A program made the translations under genes and the position numbers. The notes under the pieces were generated by a model. It made no database searches and was not told the origin of the DNA. It was given only the letters and a program-made list of their open reading frames with translations. Below are positions 9,686-21,219 of a stretch of DNA of 64,000 bases, in pieces. The stretch spans positions 310,001 to 374,000 of the forward strand of contig JAGPYM010000006.1 in assembly GCA_020736575.1 (NCBI GenBank), given 5' to 3'. Numbering within the stretch: the stretch's first letter is position 1; each line of letters begins with the position of its first letter. Source of the DNA: Thelonectria olida. Lineage: Eukaryota > Ascomycota > Sordariomycetes > Hypocreales > Nectriaceae.

Positions 9686-11926
9686 TCATGTCCAGCCGGA
9701 CGTATCTTCTACGCCGGATAACAGGACGTATTTAAGAATGTCGGATAGCGAGATGACGCCCTTGAGTCTGTTCTCGTCGTCAACCACAACTAGCCGGTGT
9801 ACCCTACTCTTTCGAATCGTGTCGAAAATCGAGTCTAACCGATCGTCCGCGCTGCATGTGTAGATGCCTGGGCTTTCGTCGGAGCGCTTGCAAAGGGCCT
9901 CGCCCACGGATGCATCGAGGTCGTCGTACGCTCCGCCCTTAATACATGGAATGACGTCGACGGCTTCGAAAACGTTGAGCACTCTGCCCTCGCTGTCGAG
10001 AATAGGGACACAGCTGATATTCTTATCGACCATCATGTGGACGACGTCGAGAACAGAGCTACCCATTCGAGCTGTGGCTATGCCTTTGTAGGTACCAAGC
10101 CCAATGTCGCGCACCGTTTTTTTGAGTAGGACCGTGTTATTCTCGTTGTTGACGGCGATGAATTTGAGGATTCGGTATTGGGTAATGACCGACACGACCG
10201 TTTCCTTGCGCGTTTCGCTATCGACATCCACGAGGGGGATCCGTCGGGCTCGGGTCTTTAGCATACGGCGACATGCTTCATAAAGAGGTTTGGAGGGATG
10301 GACCGAAACCGTTTCTATGGGAATCGCTCCGATGGCCTTTTCAATATCTATGCCAGCGGTTAGAAGAAACCTGGGTCACTCGACGAGTAGTTGGACCAAC
10401 CTCGTAGGCTGCTGAGACGGAACTGGTCGAGCTTGCTCATCTCATCGGGAAACTGGCAGTAATACTGAATGACATTGATAAAGTCAGTGCTCGTAAGAAT
10501 GCCAGCGAATCGGCCAGAGCGAGAGTCCCATAAGGGAGCCGATACGATTGCTGTCCATAGGAATTAGCATTGGAGCCACTTGGGCATCTTAAAAATCGAG
10601 CGAGAAATCTAGGCGGAACGCACAATTTTGTGTCAAGATATGAATGCTCTTCTTAATGAGCAGGTCGGTATCGAGCACTATCAGGCGGAACGAGAGGGGT
10701 AAAACATCGTAGCTGGTGCGAACTTTGAGGAATTCACGGATGGCATTCTAGAAGACGAGAGCGCCGTTAGTGGTGGTGCTGGAGAAATATCAAAACGGGA
10801 AGCCCAGCCAAGTTTTCCAATTCCGTCGCCGTTCTTGGTGCAGTCGATGCGAGGGGCATGTGCTCAGGACCCCGCGCACGCAGCGAGCCCACGATGGTGA
10901 GGGAGGATGAGGGCGGCCGGCGCATCACGGGCGGGCGGATGGGGGAACTTGGCTGGGGGGCAGGCTGATGGCGGGGGAAAGTAAGGCTGAGACAAGACAC
11001 ATGAGGGCGCAAAGGCCATCAAGAGCAACTCGAGACAAACAAGGTAGACATACCAGACCCTGCAGCTGCTCTTTGTCAAGAGGGCTCAAAGGCTTGGGCT
11101 CAGTGTGCGCCATTGCGCTCCGGTTGGAAATCCTGGGACGAGGACGGAGGTAGGATGATGGAGCGACAAACTGAGGGACATGGCCATGTCCCGCGGCGCT
11201 TGTGGTGGTGGTCTCAGCGGTGGCCGGAATCGTAGCAGTGGTGGAGGATGTGTTGGTTGTGGAGGCGGGGACAGCGGCGCCAATTCCAAAGGTTGACGAC
11301 GTGGTGGATGCCCGCTCCCGGCGTGGACCTGGAGTCGGCCCAGAAGAAGGCGGCGGAGGATGCGACGGTGGTTGTTGCTGGCCAGAAGAGGAAGAGGTCG
11401 GCGGCGCCGCTGCACTGAACAACAGATTCTGGAGGCCACTTGTTGCTCCTCCTCCGCGATTGTTGCTGTTGCTGGCATTCGTTCTGGTGTTTTTCAAGTC
11501 AACCTGTTTCTCAGGTATAGCAGTTCCGTCATTCACAGTCCCATACGACGAAAAGTAATCGGTAGACCGTAGCCAGTGGTCCACTGGTCCTGGCACTGGC
11601 ACCGGAATTGGGAGAGCACCACTGAGGGCGCTGAGGTCGACACCAGCAGTGCTCCCAGCATCAGTTCGGCTTCGACCCCGAGTCACCCGAGGCGTTTCCT
11701 GGTCCGATGATTGCGGTCGTTGTTGTTCTTGCCGTTGGTCTTGTCGTTGTCGAAGCGTCTGCTTTTGCTGCTCCGTAAGCACGAACCGGTCTGCAATTCC
11801 TGCTTCTAGGCCATCGTCAGCGTCAAATCGGGTGGTGTCGTGGTCGCGGGCCGCATTGAAATTGGCGCCCCCAACTGGCTGCTCAGGAGGGCTGCTCCCT
11901 CGCCCAAGCTCTGGATTTCCCTCCAT
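9686..11926 (-). CDS. snf4: AMP-activated kinase gamma subunit Snf4, long N-terminal form
   Basis: Regulatory gamma subunit of the SNF1/AMPK complex, which binds adenine nucleotides through CBS domains and controls derepression of carbon-source genes. Exons: 11926-11054, 10747-10624, 10550-10401 and 10347-9686 (602 residues). Residues from about 280 onward are the conserved Snf4 core of four CBS repeats: [12 protein letters not shown], then [20 protein letters not shown], the [20 protein letters not shown] block, and the last CBS with [20 protein letters not shown]. The first 271 residues are a disordered Gln/Ser/Thr/Pro-rich extension. An internal ATG (residue 272, MAHTEPKPL) would give a 331-residue protein, close to the yeast length of 322. 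Extended N-termini also occur in mammalian gamma2 and gamma3. Introns have consensus acceptors; the donors are GTATGT, GTGCGT and GTTGGT. Confidence 0.93.
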
Positions 11927-14746
11927 TCCACCACGAGCCCCTCACTTCTGTTCTGAAGCACGGCTCCTTTGTCGTTTGCACAGAACCGTCCCTACGTCGT
12001 ACCGTCCCGTTCTTCCGACGTGTCCCAAGCAGACAGAGATAACAAAGTCGGTGACCGAGTGGTAAAGCCGGAGAGCTCGAGGTGCTGCTCTCTAGGCGGG
12101 CAGCTTGGGGAGGGCCGAGGGGCAGTGAAAAGGACCTGTTGTCAGAGAGACCAGTGATGATCGAGGATGCGAGAAATAAAACCAAAAAGGAGTATCCCGC
12201 AGGATGGAAATGGTCAATCTCTCCCTCTCTCTCTTGATGGACAAATCAACAATTATTTTAAGACAGGTTTCCTTTACGAGCCACCGAACGAAACGAGAGA
12301 CAGCCAGTCTCCCTCCAGTCCCTCCCCCTCGTCCCGTCCAAGCCAAGGTAGGTGCAATCAGCGTCACTGATTTGATAACATCAGAAAATATGATAAGGAT
12401 GGAACCGACCCAACACACACAACACCAATAAACCACACGCCCCCCGAATCTGAACCACAATCGCCATTAGTGAGTGGTATTGAGGCATGCACCATTTTAC
12501 CCTTGCAGCAAGTCAAACGTCATGCCTTACATGGCCGTTTAGTGTTCTTGGCGCCCAGCACGCGAGGTCGAGATAAATTCAGCTGCCATCGCTCTGTCAA
12601 AGTTGCTCTGAATTGGTAGATACGTCCATGATGAGTCCTCATCACGACTGGGCTCCGGCGCCTTCGCTTTATTGCTGTCGTCGCTCAATGCGACGTCACG
12701 ACGTGTCCATCGTTCTCTTCCTGAGACTAGCTCGCCAGCTCGTTCGAAGTACGTAAATCAACGGCAAACGACATGTCTAGCTTGTAGGAATGGGCTCCGG
12801 ATCCGCGGCCTTATTTGTCTGATTGTCTCGTAAGAGTGGATTTGGTGCGCTTCATGCCTCCCATCCAACTGCGATCGACAAATAGGTACCTACCTAAGAA
12901 TGGAGCAAATCTGTCACTGTCTTGTTTGGAGTCAAATTCCTTGTGAGCCCTGTTTTTATCTATCAAGATGACAACCTTGGCTGCCACGTTTTTTGGGCGC
13001 ATCACGGTTAATTATGCTTCCAAAGGGTCTGTTCACAAGCCGATTGACCCAAGTTCGATCATTTTACTATTTGGCAGAATTCATGTTGCCTAATGCGAAA
13101 GACGAAACAGCTTCGAAGGCTTGTTGATATGGTACGTAGGATTGCCAAAAAAAAAAAAAAAAAATTCACATGCCACCGTCTACCAGACTTGCCACCGTCA
13201 TCAACCAGGTAGTGTAGGACTCTGTTCGCTTTGGTGAGGATTAGCAGCCTCGCTTCTTAGTCCTAGCCCCCCAATGAGACATAAGAAGGCTGCAGTCGTA
13301 ACTGCTGACGCATCGTGCACACCTCCCGACTTCAAAAAGCGGCTGAGGAGGGTAACGACAACTGAATATTGCGCCGCCGGATGAAGATGATCTGCATTGG
13401 CAGCAGGATGTTGCATTTGGGTGGTGGAAAGCTACACTACTAAATGAGGTTAATGGTGTGATTAATAAAAAACTTATATATGAAGAGATTTCCTCCACAT
13501 GTCTAGAAAAGCTCGCCCGCAGGCAAGATGCGCAGCTTGATGAGGCGACAGCGGCTCCGTGTTCTGGGGCAATGACGACCAATATGAGCCCATCCACCCA
13601 TGCAAGTTCGTCCAACTGTCCGCGCAGGCTCTCACGTCACATGCATAAGTACCTATGCAGCATGTAGGTATGTAGTCGTGACGGATGGGAGCAGTGAACG
13701 TTATCGGTATGAAGGAATATGTAGAATGTGACGGATAATATCACTCGTTGTGATAACTACAAAACGAGGCTTCTAAATCAGGAATCTCCGGGAGATAAAT
13801 TATCGCCATTGGGTAATAGCAAAGCAGGTCTGATATGATTGATATGGATCGGAGCCCCGCCAACAAATGACGATACACCAAATTATAAGCAGGAGCATAT
13901 GCAACTCCCAGAATAGCTGCAGCCTACTGTCGAGCTTTCGGACTCGGGAGTCACACCGAAATCAACATTGTCGCGGATAATTCACCCTGATGAACTATTA
14001 TTAATCTCGTGCTGCTGACCTCGTGCGAGAAGCCGATTGTGTTTGTTTATCCGAGACAGGTCCCGTCCGATCACAAACGGAAGTCACAAACAAACCACGG
14101 ACGGGAACCTGGAAAGAGCTCGGGGTGGAGCAGGCGCGATGGTGCATGGGAAGGGAGGACGGACCTGCGAGTTTTGACCCTGATGTTTTAAACAGCACTT
14201 GCCCAGGGGTTCACCTTCCATTTCATATTTATTATGGCAAACCAACGACCCGGACAGATAAGAAACAAAGGCCGCAAAGGGGTTCAGGCTGGAATGCAAT
14301 GATAGAAAGATGAGGCCTCTCAACAGAAGCAATGGGTCGGGATTTCAAGGGAGAAAACAAGGAACTTGAACGGCATGAAAGGAAAGCGACCCCCGCCGCG
14401 GTCGTTGAAGAAAGGTACCTGGTGGTCCCCTGGAGATTGGGGACAAAGGACCCCACTGGAGCACCTGTGGCATCCTGGGCGACCCTGCACACGCTCCACT
14501 GCAGCGACCTGCACAGCACACACCGCAGGGCATTGCAGCGCGACGTCGCTGGCTAGCGCCTCTCGGACAGTGGAGCCATGCTCATGGTCATGGTGAGGTC
14601 AGAGGCTGGGTACTTGTGACAGCTTAAAGATACTTTGCAGCCGCGGCTATCAACAAGCAGAAGGGAGTATCTTTGAGCTCGGTTACGGTATCTCTCACCG
14701 GCGCTAGGGCGGTACCTGACCTGAGCTGTCCTCTCCTCTCTCCCCA
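11927..14746. other. Large intergenic region upstream of snf4 and vac8
   Basis: 2.8 kb between two divergent genes. It should hold the snf4 promoter and 5' UTR (just above 11927) and the distal vac8 promoter. It contains an 18-base A tract (13147-13164), an AGGTACCTACCTAAG motif (about 12884-12898) and several AT-richer stretches (13440-14000). Open frames here are short and overlapping with no recognisable domains. I see no transposase, tRNA or rRNA. Confidence 0.45.
13147..13164. repeat. A(18) homopolymer
   Basis: Uninterrupted run of 18 A residues in intergenic DNA. It could be a simple-sequence tract or the relic of a retroposed poly(A) tail. I find no coding sequence immediately before it that would support the second idea. 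Confidence 0.7.
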
Positions 14747-15345
14747 ATGATTTGCCTCGCCTGCCTCTTCCTCAGGCGGCGTCTCCTACCCCATCGTTGC
14801 TCTGGCTTGCCTTGTTTGGTTTTTATCCTTCTTTGGTCGTTGCGTCCATCCAATCTTCTCTCGTTCCCCAGCTCAGACTCAGACCCTCAATCGCTCCATC
14901 CCGTCTCAACGCTCCAACCATCGTCCTCTCCTCCTCACCCTCCTCTTTCTCCATCACCACAACCCTTAATCCTTCTCTTCCATCCTCCTCCTCTTCCGCG
15001 ACCGGCCACCTTCTCCCCGTCCGCTCCTCGCCGCCTTTCTGCGTCCCTTCTTCCTTCCAGTCGCCGCGTCGACTTCTTTTGGTGGCTGCTGCAGCCCGGC
15101 TTCTCGGACCCGATAATCTCTAATTCGAGACGCACCCGAGACGTCCGTTTGCTGTGACGTTATTTCCGATTTGCTCCATCCCAGCTTCGACAACAACAAA
15201 CAACCTCGACTGCAACTAGCCGCTCTGCACTCCGTCCTCGTCACCACCTCGGGGCTAAAGCCGACCCATCGTCGACAATCCTCGCCGACGACGACCAAAC
15301 CATCTCTCTGGTGACTCTAGCGGCCCCGAGCCCTTCGTCTCGGCC
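14747..15345 (+). other. Pyrimidine-rich vac8 promoter/5' leader
   Basis: About 600 bases directly upstream of the vac8 ATG that are strongly enriched in C and T (long CCTCCTC/CTTTCC runs on the plus strand). Such CT-rich tracts are typical of core promoters and 5' UTRs of highly expressed filamentous-fungal genes. An ATG at 14747 opens a 136-codon frame that ends before vac8, so if transcription starts upstream of it, it would be a long upstream ORF. More likely transcription starts inside the CT tract. Confidence 0.5.
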
Positions 15346-17445
15346 ATGGGTCTCACATGCTCAACATGCTGTGGAGGTTGGTGATGCCCTCATGCCATTT
15401 GGCGTCATCGCTGTACTGGGGGTAAAAGATGGCGAAGCTGACATCGATTCAGGACGAGCCCGTGATGGCCTTTACGAACCCGTCCTCGCCGATAGCGAGC
15501 GGGAGGCTGTTGCCGATCTGCTCCAGTACCTCGAAAACGTTCGTGGCCCATCATCTCATCAACCTCAAACTACCCCGTCTATTTCAGGCTGACACGGCAG
15601 CAGCGCGGCGAAACCGACTTCTTCTCCGGCGAACCACTTCGAGCCCTAAGCACTTTGGTCTTCTCCGAAAACATCGACCTGCAACGCAGTGCCAGTTTGA
15701 CGTTTGCCGAAATTACCGAACGAGGTATGTGAATGACAATTACAACGATGCTAGCAGGCTGGAATGGCCGGCTCTTCCACTGCACCGTGGAGGCTCGCCG
15801 TATGCTCTTGTTTGATCTGGGAATACTGACACCCTGTTCCAGATGTCCGTGAAGTCGATCGTGATACCCTTGAGCCCATACTATTTCTTCTTCAAAGCCC
15901 CGATATCGAAGTGCAAAGAGCAGCCAGTGCCGCCCTAGGCAACTTGGCAGTCGACAGTACGTCTTCTATACGCTCATGTCACGCTCCACGAGACTAACTC
16001 ATCACCTCCAGCTGAGAACAAAGTTTTGATTGTGCAGCTTGGAGGTCTGACCCCGCTGATCCGCCAGATGATGTCGCCCAACGTAGAGGTCCAGTGCAAC
16101 GCCGTGGGATGTATTACAAACTTGGCCACCCATGAGGAGAACAAGGCCAAGATCGCTCGCTCCGGTGCTCTCGGCCCACTGACCAGACTTGCTAAGTCCC
16201 GCGATATGCGAGTCCAGAGGAACGCAACTGGCGCGTTGCTCAACATGACGCACTCTGGTATACTAAGCTCTAAAAATCTTAGCTCCTAGGAGACTGCTAA
16301 CAGGTGCATAGATGAGAACCGACAGCAACTCGTCAACGCGGGAGCTATTCCTGTCCTCGTGCAACTTCTTTCTTCCACCGATGTTGATGTTCAATACTAC
16401 TGCACTACCGCGCTGAGCAACATTGCTGTCGATGCTAGTAACCGACGAAAACTCGCACAAACCGAGCCCAAACTAGTGCAGTCTTTGGTCAACTTGATGG
16501 ATTCAACTTCGCCCAAGGTCCAGTGTCAGGCAGCTCTGGCCCTGCGAAACTTGGCTTCCGACGAGAAATATCAACTTGATATCGTGAGAGCCAACGGCCT
16601 CCATCCGCTCCTTCGCCTTCTCCAGTCATCATACCTACCTCTTATCCTTTCGGCCGTTGCCTGTATTCGAAACATCTCCATCCATCCCATGAACGAGTCG
16701 CCCATCATTGAGACCAACTTCCTCAAGCCCCTCGTCGATCTGCTTGGCTCCACCGATAACGAAGAGATTCAATGTCATGCCATCTCCACCTTGCGAAACT
16801 TGGCAGCCAGCTCGGATCGAAACAAGGCTCTTGTGTTGGATGCTGGTGCTGTGCAAAAGTGCAAACAGCTTGTCTTGGACGTACCTGTAACTGTGCAGTC
16901 CGAGATGACTGCTGCTATTGCCGTTCTCGCGCTGAGTGACGACTTGAAGTCTCACCTTCTCAACTTGGGTGTTTGCAGTGTTTTGATCCCCCTAACCCAC
17001 TCGCATAGCATCGAAGTCCAGGGCAATAGTGCTGCTGCCTTAGGCAACCTGTCCTCGAAAGGTAAGCCCCTCTCCTAGTGCATTTGTATCAGAAGCAACT
17101 AACCATGATAAAGTGGGAGACTACTCCATCTTCATTCAGAACTGGACTGAACCCAGTGGCGGAATTCACGGATACCTGTGCCGGTTCCTTCAGTCTGGAG
17201 ACGCTACTTTCCAGCACATTGCTGTCTGGACATTGTTGCAGTTGTTCGAGTCAGAGGATAAGACCCTGATCGGGCTCATTGGCAAGGCGGAAGACATTAT
17301 CGACCACATCCGAAACATTGCAAACCGCCAGATTGAACCGGACAACGAATTCGATGACGAGGACGAGGGGGAAGTTGTGAACCTGGCTCAACGCTGCCTC
17401 GAACTCCTAGGACAAAGTATGTCCAAGGCTCACATTGAGGGCTAA
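15346..17445 (+). CDS. vac8: Vacuolar armadillo-repeat protein Vac8
   Basis: Palmitoylated vacuole-membrane scaffold for vacuole inheritance and fusion, nucleus-vacuole contacts and selective autophagy. Seven exons: 15346-15376, 15453-15538, 15604-15724, 15843-15956, 16012-16257, 16312-17061 and 17114-17445, giving 559 residues, the usual length. The tiny first exon encodes [10 protein letters not shown], which holds the N-myristoylation glycine (Gly2) and the cysteines (5, 8, 9) that are palmitoylated in yeast Vac8. The rest is a solid array of about 11-12 armadillo repeats, each recognisable by blocks such as [30 protein letters not shown] and [14 protein letters not shown]. An acidic loop ([11 protein letters not shown]) precedes the C-terminus. 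All six introns have GT-AG ends, and nearly every exon joins in phase 1. The start is fixed by the lipidation motif. Confidence 0.96.
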
Positions 17446-18041
17446 GAACCAGGATGTCTGCTTGCATTCAAATGGCAAGCCATAATTGGAGGCGATTGAT
17501 CATTTTCTCTATAAAAGCGAAGCGTTTGAGGAAGGCTGCTGGCGGAACGGCTGGGCGGAATGGTGTTTCAGGCGTCTTGAACTTTTCCGAGACTGTTGCA
17601 TGGTTCCCTTACGGCGGAATTTGCGTTTCTGTCACATGGAGAACTACATTACTCCTGTATTTGACCTCTTGTTTTTACACATTTTTCTTCTCTTATTCCG
17701 ACTACGACTTGATGGATGAAGCGGGACTCTCCCAGAACAATTGGTGAGAAGCGGTGGGCGGCTGGTATTCGGGTCTGGGGCAGAAAGGACTGGCGATATT
17801 TCATCTATTGTTTTTGTTTTCTTTGTAATGAATCATATGCGGCAGACATGTAGCCGCAGGGGTTATTATATCATTGATGGGCTGAGTGGGAGGCCGCCTG
17901 GCTTTTCAGTTCTTGGGGGCTGGAGATGAAAGAGAACGGTTGTAATTAGACGACGGATACTTGTAGTTTCTATACCCTTGCAAGAGATGCTGTATTGTAC
18001 ATGAGTTCGTTAAAGATGTGAAGTGATACAAGACGACGCGT
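17446..18041. other. Convergent vac8/imp1 3' region
   Basis: 596 bases between the stop codons of vac8 (plus) and imp1 (minus), so it should contain both 3' UTRs. Short ORFs are present but nothing recognisable. It is locally T-rich around 17650-17830. Confidence 0.5.
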
Positions 18042-18668
18042 TTATGACGGTGATTTGTCGTCATGGTGTTGTAGATGACTCTCCTCAATCTTCTCGAGTG
18101 CGTTGGTCATCCACTTCCGCTCGTTCCACGGTAAGACCTTGGCAATGGTGCTCCCAGTGATGAGGGCCAGTGGTAAGGGTCCAAAGTGTCTAGAGTCTCG
18201 GGAGGCAGGGAGATTGTCTCCTGAAATCCAGCAATGGCCTTCTGGAACCTGGAGACGGGTGTATTAGTAATTTGAAACCTGTGTGAGTCTATATTGATGT
18301 TCTTCAATACAAAGCTATAGTGAGGGGGTTTCGCATGCCTGAATCATTAATTCTTCACCTGGATCACCAGGGGTTCCAACGGAGACATAATCGCCAGGCA
18401 TGCCGACCACACGCTTGACTCCCCATTGGTTATGAAAGACGGGGATGCGATAGACTACAAGGTCGCCAACGCCAACGCCCCGACCGTAGCGGCGGGTGTT
18501 GTCGCAAAGAATCCAGTCGCCGTCCACAGTGAACGTTGGGAGCATGGACGGGCCTTGGGCCGGACTAATTGTGAAGCCGTGGCTGAGGCCGAGGTGGACG
18601 AGACATGTAGCCTTGAGGAAAGAGATGGATGTGCGGAAGGGATGACGGGCGAAGTGGTAAAAGGGCAT
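18042..18668 (-). CDS. imp1: Mitochondrial inner-membrane protease subunit 1 (GC-AG intron)
   Basis: Signal peptidase of the S26 family in the mitochondrial inner membrane that removes sorting peptides from intermembrane-space proteins. Two exons, 18668-18339 and 18248-18042, give 178 residues, normal for Imp1. An N-terminal membrane segment is followed by the catalytic serine in GPSMLPT (Ser41), the general-base lysine in GVKRVVGMPGD (Lys85) and the family box SGDN...SRDSRHFGP in exon 2. The intron begins AG|GCATGC, so its donor is GC, not GT. It ends CTCCAG and has a perfect TTACTAATAC branch point. Without this splice the protein would stop eight codons later and lose the conserved SGDN box, so the GC-AG intron is the only sensible reading. 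It lies back to back with the mitochondrial IF3 gene, with 377 bases between start codons. Confidence 0.92.
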
Positions 18669-19045
18669 CTTAATAAGAAGTCCCCTATGAGCAAGGCAAT
18701 TGCTACAACGGGCGTTGTGACATGCCGTTCAATGTACGCTCACACAAGAACAAATGAAGTCATCCGCAGTTTGGCTGTGGTTGGATATGTTAACGTGTCT
18801 GGGGAGCTCTGGGGCTTCTAGTATTCTGATTGGTCGAAAGCACCAGCTCTGACGGTAGCCCCGCCTTCCTCAGCTTCTGCCGACGCCGGCCGATTCAGGT
18901 CTTCTCCAACAAGCAACAGAGCTGCATTCAGCTTGCTCACTCACGACCTCGCCTTTACCGCCAGAAAGGCGCCGCTGTTGGAGAGCTTAATACCTAACAA
19001 CCCTCGTTTCTCATCTATCTACACCAATTGCAACCAGCCGCCACC
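18669..19045. promoter_or_regulatory. Divergent promoter of imp1 and mitochondrial IF3
   Basis: 377 bases between the start codons of two mitochondrial-protein genes. It contains an inverted CCAAT box (ATTGG at 18829-18833), the binding core of the HAP complex, which regulates respiratory genes in fungi. Shared control of the two genes is inference. Confidence 0.4.
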
Positions 19046-19894
19046 ATGAACACCATTCAGTGCTCCAACACTTCCCGAAGGGCCCTGTACCGAGTCTTCG
19101 TCTCCCCACTCGAACGTCACGAGCCTGCTCTCCAGCGCCAGCTCATGCCCCTCGTCCACAACCACTCGGCTCGATCCTCTTCGCCTAGTCACCCCTTCCA
19201 CCTTCATCAAGTTCGGTCATTCATTGCACAAGCTCCCCGATTGCGATCCGTCAGGCCCACTCCCGAACCTCCTGTCGTCGACGACGACGAGCGCGGCTTT
19301 GACAGACGCTACACCACCAAGGAGGACATTGCCAAGTCAGGCCGCGACCGCTACCCCCAGGACCATGAGATTACGGACCCCAAGGTCATGGTTCTCGACA
19401 ATGGCAACATTAGCGGCCCATTGCCCACCCGGCACGTGCTCTCTCGTCTCGAGAGCTCCGAGTCCCTGCGCATGGTGAACCCCTACATCCCCGCGAAACC
19501 CAAGGACGGCCGTCTTGCCGAGTATGCGTTGTGCAAGGTCGTCAACAAGAAGGAAGAGTACCTGCGACAGCGTGAGGCCAAAGAGCGTAAGCGCGTAACC
19601 AAGGCAACGACGGCCAAGAACAAAGAGGTTGAGCTCAACTGGTCCATTGGAGACAATGACTTGCAGACCAAGATGCGCCAGCTCATTGGGTTTCTCGAGA
19701 AGGGATGGCGTGTTGAGATTGTTCTAGGGAAGAAGCGAGGCAGCCGTAAGGTTGAAGATGCTGAGGCGCAGGGGGTACTGGACAAAGTGAAGAAAGCCAT
19801 CGAGGAGGCGAATGGGAAACAGTACAGGGAAATGGACGGGCAGCTCAACCGGTCGTTGCGCTTGTACTACGAGGGGAAGGCGACCAACAAATAA
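19046..19894 (+). CDS. Mitochondrial translation initiation factor IF-3
   Basis: Single-exon gene of 282 residues. It is related to bacterial IF-3 (Aim23 in budding yeast), which binds the small mitoribosomal subunit and keeps the initiation complex faithful. The first 60-70 residues are rich in Arg, Ser and His with few acids, as in a mitochondrial presequence. The IF3 N-domain pattern is seen at about 110-180 (DHEITDPKVMVLDNGNISG, then LCKVVNKKEEYLRQREAKE). The C-domain pattern follows (KEVELNWSIGDNDLQTKM, FLEKGWRVEIVLGKKRGSR). The ATG at 19046 lies in an ideal GCCGCCACC context. The family is divergent in fungi, so assignment rests on the order of these blocks. Confidence 0.8.
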   Translation: MNTIQCSNTSRRALYRVFVSPLERHEPALQRQLMPLVHNHSARSSSPSHPFHLHQVRSFIAQAPRLRSVRPTPEPPVVDDDERGFDRRYTTKEDIAKSGRDRYPQDHEITDPKVMVLDNGNISGPLPTRHVLSRLESSESLRMVNPYIPAKPKDGRLAEYALCKVVNKKEEYLRQREAKERKRVTKATTAKNKEVELNWSIGDNDLQTKMRQLIGFLEKGWRVEIVLGKKRGSRKVEDAEAQGVLDKVKKAIEEANGKQYREMDGQLNRSLRLYYEGKATNK

Positions 19895-20198
19895 GGGTCC
19901 CAAAGAGCTGCATTCATGGTTCAGGACTCTGGATAGACACATCGTTTGGGCCAGACAAGAGCAGCTCCCTCACTCCAGAGTGCGAGAATGTATGAAGAGC
20001 GTAGTATTCTTAGTATATCCGCCAAATAAGCAGCAAATGACCTGAATGAAAAGGTCGAAAAACAAAAAAAAGAAGAATCATTTCATCAGGCTGGGCATCA
20101 TCCATATCCCATAGCCCTCTTCTATAGAGTCCGTGACCAAATTGTCGACACCCAAACTCCGACCATATATCATTCGTCCATGCACATGTCGTACCAGT
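19895..20198. other. Convergent IF3/alb1 3' region
   Basis: 304 bases between two facing stop codons. It contains an A-rich stretch (20050-20080). Nothing else recognisable; presumably the 3' UTRs. Confidence 0.5.
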
Positions 20199-20781
20199 TC
20201 AAAGGATTTCTTCATCTTCGTCAATGGGTAAAGGCACCGTCGTCGCCGAAACAGGTGCCTCAACGGGAGCCGGTGCGCTGAGCGTCTTCTCGCCGGCACC
20301 ACCCATATCCTCATCCGTCTCCCACCCCTCGTCCTCCTGCTTCTCATCCTGGCCACCCTCATCCTGAAGAACCGCAAAACCCGCCTTCTTGTTGACGTCC
20401 TCCCACGTTTTGCTTCGTTCCTTGACGACCCTTTCCCGTCCTAAGCTCTTCTCCACCTTGAGACTCGTGCGCTCGATGACGGCCTCGGCCATCTCGAGGC
20501 CCTTTTCGTGTCGTCGGCGGGCCTTGGCGGACATCTGGCTCTTACGCCCGCGCTTGGCTTTCTTTTGCACGCCGGCGGACTGGTGCACGGCGAGAACGGA
20601 CGGGCGGGCGGCGGAGATGCGCGAGGGTGGTTTGATGTCCTTTAGAGACTTGTCGGTGTCGATGCTGGGAGATGTTGCGCGGCGCGCGGCACGCGAGTGG
20701 ATGGAGGGGCCTTGTTCACAGTCAACATCCCATACTTTCAAATGGGCGTCAATGAGGGAGCGTACCTCTTTTCTTTGCCAT
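20199..20781 (-). CDS. alb1: Ribosome biogenesis factor Alb1
   Basis: Small nuclear shuttling protein that binds Arx1 on late pre-60S particles and leaves in the cytoplasm. A 16-base first exon (20781-20766, encoding MAKKR plus one base) is followed by a 55-base intron (GTACGC ... AACAAG) and exon 2 (20710-20199), giving 175 residues. The joined N-terminus MAKKRGPSIHSRAARRATSP is the family hallmark and confirms the tiny exon. It is followed by DTDKSLKDIKPP, a Lys/Arg-rich helix (MSAKARRRHEKGLEMAEAV) and an acidic Glu/Asp tail. Reading the ORF without the intron would replace the N-terminus with an unrelated peptide. It is transcribed away from the amidase-like gene. Confidence 0.88.
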
Positions 20782-21219
20782 TTTGTATGACTTATAGGAG
20801 AATTAATTCGTTGTTAAAGGATGGTATTGAATTGGTGACGGGTTTGGTGGGGGTGGAGGATTGGGAAATTTCGGTGGTGTACCCCACAAGTTGGTGCGAT
20901 AAGGACGATAAGGATGTCCTCACCGAGATACACCGAGCTCACCGAGCTGGGAAGAGGGTGCCGCGGGAAGGTGCGGCTCGTTAGTGTCGTTGTGTCTCAC
21001 TTGGCCTGTATTCGTACCTCCCTGTCTTGCCTGTGTGTAGCGGGCATTTTCCATCTGTTCAACTCTAGACACCTTTCTCAATCATTCCAATTTTTATTTG
21101 CGCAACCTATTCCTACTACTCAACGAATTATTCCTAGGTTATCCTCTAATTGACCACTCCATAAGCCGGTCCCCTCCCTTGACCTGGGACGTTCGAGTCT
21201 GGGCTAGCTTCAAGTCGCC
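20782..21219. promoter_or_regulatory. Divergent promoter region alb1 / amidase-like gene
   Basis: 438 bases between divergent start codons. It contains TATTCCTA/TTATTCCTA-type AT-rich patches (21105-21150) and CT-rich stretches. No ORF of interest and no recognised transcription-factor site that I can support. Confidence 0.4.

Noticed and set aside
13147..13164. Poly(A) tract as the tail of a retroelement
   Set aside because: No reverse transcriptase fragment, target-site duplication or terminal repeat could be seen around it.
14747..15157. 136-codon ATG-initiated frame before vac8
   Set aside because: It lies in a CT-rich tract, encodes Ser/Pro/Leu low-complexity sequence and overlaps an equally open second frame. 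More likely promoter/leader than a gene.
18315..18338. Ending imp1 at the unspliced stop codon (118 residues)
   Set aside because: This would drop the conserved SGDN...SRDSR box found in phase just downstream, so a GC-AG intron explains the data better.
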